A DNA stretch of 19,572 bases. It comes from Ramicandelaber brevisporus. Taxonomy: Eukaryota > Kickxellomycota > Ramicandelaberales > Ramicandelaberaceae. Shown piece after piece: positions 16,598 to 19,572 of this stretch. Under the pieces are notes generated by a model. The model was not told the DNA's origin and searched no databases. It worked only from the letters and a program-made list of their open reading frames with translations. The position numbers and the translations under genes were made by a program. The DNA lies in NCBI GenBank assembly GCA_025201865.1, contig MU602895.1:16626-36197 (forward strand), written 5' to 3'. The stretch's first letter is position 1, and each line of letters opens with the position of its first letter.

Positions 16598-16647
16598 CTT
16601 ATCAAGGTACCCTCACATGGTGCCCCGAGTTTTGAGGCAAAGATAAG
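16598..16647. other. Potential stem-loop in the convergent region
   Basis: CTTATC (16598-16603) pairs with GATAAG (16642-16647), and CCTCA (16611-16615) pairs with TGAGG (16633-16637), nested in the same order, with internal loops of 7 and 4 bases and a 17-base apical loop. Pairing is modest, so chance is possible. Confidence 0.35.
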
Positions 16648-16737
16648 GAACACATACAAGTAAGGCTGGTTACTGAACGGGCAGACCACTTGTTCACAGA
16701 GACTGGGCTGACACATACCATCCACTATCAGAAGAAC

Positions 16738-16789
16738 ACACTGACTCATTCACTGACTCACTCACTGACTCGTTCATTCACTCACTCAG
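16738..16789. repeat. 12-bp tandem repeat containing TGACTCA
   Basis: Three units spaced exactly 12 bases begin at 16742, 16754 and 16766 (TGACTCA, TGACTCA, TGACTCG), followed by looser CATTCACTCACTCA copies. TGACTCA is the AP-1/Gcn4 core, but here the repeat lies between convergent 3' ends, so a promoter role is unlikely. Confidence 0.6.
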
Positions 16790-16933
16790 ATTGAGCGCAA
16801 GCTTCACAAAAGAGATACGAATTAAAAAAAAAGAGAAATGAAATAAAGAGCGATTAGCGAAGCGAGAAACAAAAACAGATGAATTTAGCGATGTGATTGT
16901 GATTGTTATTGTTACTGTTGTTATTGTTGCTGC

Positions 16934-19105
<2,172 letters not shown>

Positions 19106-19180
19106 TTAGTTGCAGTGAAGTGGCAAAGTTGATGAAGAAGAGATCTGTGTAGCTGTGAAAGCAGGAGTAGCTGAGCTGAG

Positions 19181-19201
19181 CAGAACAGAACAGAACAGAA
19201 C
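19181..19201. repeat. CAGAA pentanucleotide repeat
   Basis: Four perfect CAGAA units on the plus strand within the presumed GFAT leader/promoter. Confidence 0.8.
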
Positions 19202-19276
19202 GAGAGAGCGAGTTTGTGTGTAGTTGTGGTAGCTTGCTTTCTTTCTTTCTCGAAACGCTGTCGAGCTGGATTGGAT

Positions 19277-19290
19277 CCAATTTATATTGG
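19277..19290 (-). promoter_or_regulatory. TATA-box candidate for GFAT
   Basis: The minus strand reads CCAATATAAATTGG, a TATAAA flanked by inverted CCAA/TTGG, about 250 bases upstream of the GFAT start codon. Position and sequence fit a core promoter with a ~220-base leader, but the transcription start is not visible. Confidence 0.4.
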
Positions 19291-19572
19291 CTTCGCTCGT
19301 GCCTGAGCGAGTGGATCTATTTTTAAATCACACAGATTTTTTTGTTGGCTGGATGACGCGAAGGCAGCGGATGCAAAAGTGTATGGGTGTGTGCTATTCT
19401 TGCAGTCAAGTCCAACACGTGGCGGTCTATTCTGGTTCCACAGCACAGCGAGCTTCTTCCTCTTCTTCTTCAGGGAGGGAGTGAAAGAGAGCGACATTTG
19501 GGCTCGGTCGGCGCTGACTGTGCTGAGACTGGGGTGGATTGTGCTATTCTCGAACCGTGCGAATGTTCATTT

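Larger units (their letters stand above)
16459..16933. other. Convergent 3' intergenic region
   Basis: 475 bases between the 3' ends of the 429-aa gene and GFAT. It holds A/T-rich stretches (about 16510-16560) usable as 3' processing signals, a potential two-part stem (16598-16647) and a 12-base tandem repeat (16738-16789). An 88-codon minus frame (16483-16749) has no recognisable features. Confidence 0.5.

Overview
The window is nuclear DNA from an intron-poor eukaryote that uses the standard genetic code. TAA, TAG and TGA each end at least one long gene, every large ORF is uninterrupted, and glutamine and asparagine homopolymers are common. Several genes carry C2H2/OrsD-like (formerly DUF3505) zinc fingers, a family I know mainly from fungi. 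Together with a eukaryotic-type GFAT, this suggests an early-diverging fungus or another unicellular opisthokont, but the sequence does not fix the lineage.

Layout from left to right. (1) Positions 1-2326, minus strand: the N-terminal ~775 residues of a large helical protein that runs off the left edge. (2) 2327-4579: a gene-poor stretch with a 26-bp perfect palindrome and two tandem micro-genes of 41 and 42 codons (3500-3625 and 4003-4131, plus strand). These two are paralogous and differ mostly at synonymous sites. (3) 4580-14714: a cluster of three paralogous zinc-finger genes, interrupted by an F-box-type gene. The zinc-finger genes are an 803-aa protein (minus), a divergently transcribed 973-aa protein (plus) and a 670-aa protein (plus); the F-box-type gene (minus) lies before the third. 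(4) 15169-16458, plus: a 429-aa orphan. (5) 16934-19033, minus: a complete glutamine:fructose-6-phosphate amidotransferase, convergent with the orphan. (6) 19034-19572: the GFAT leader and promoter region.

The three zinc-finger genes are built from the same parts in different combinations. The parts are a classical C2H2 pair, an OrsD-like pair of CxxC...H...H fingers with a conserved spacer, and a ~280-residue C-terminal domain. The 803-aa protein has OrsD plus the C-terminal domain. The 973-aa protein has all three parts. The 670-aa protein has the C2H2+OrsD module twice and no C-terminal domain. From memory, the C-terminal domain follows the same pattern as the tyrosine-recombinase-like region next to OrsD domains in large fungal helicase proteins, but its catalytic residues appear lost. 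This, and the micro-gene pair, are the most unusual contents of the window. GFAT is an unrelated housekeeping gene with a very different, GC-rich codon usage.
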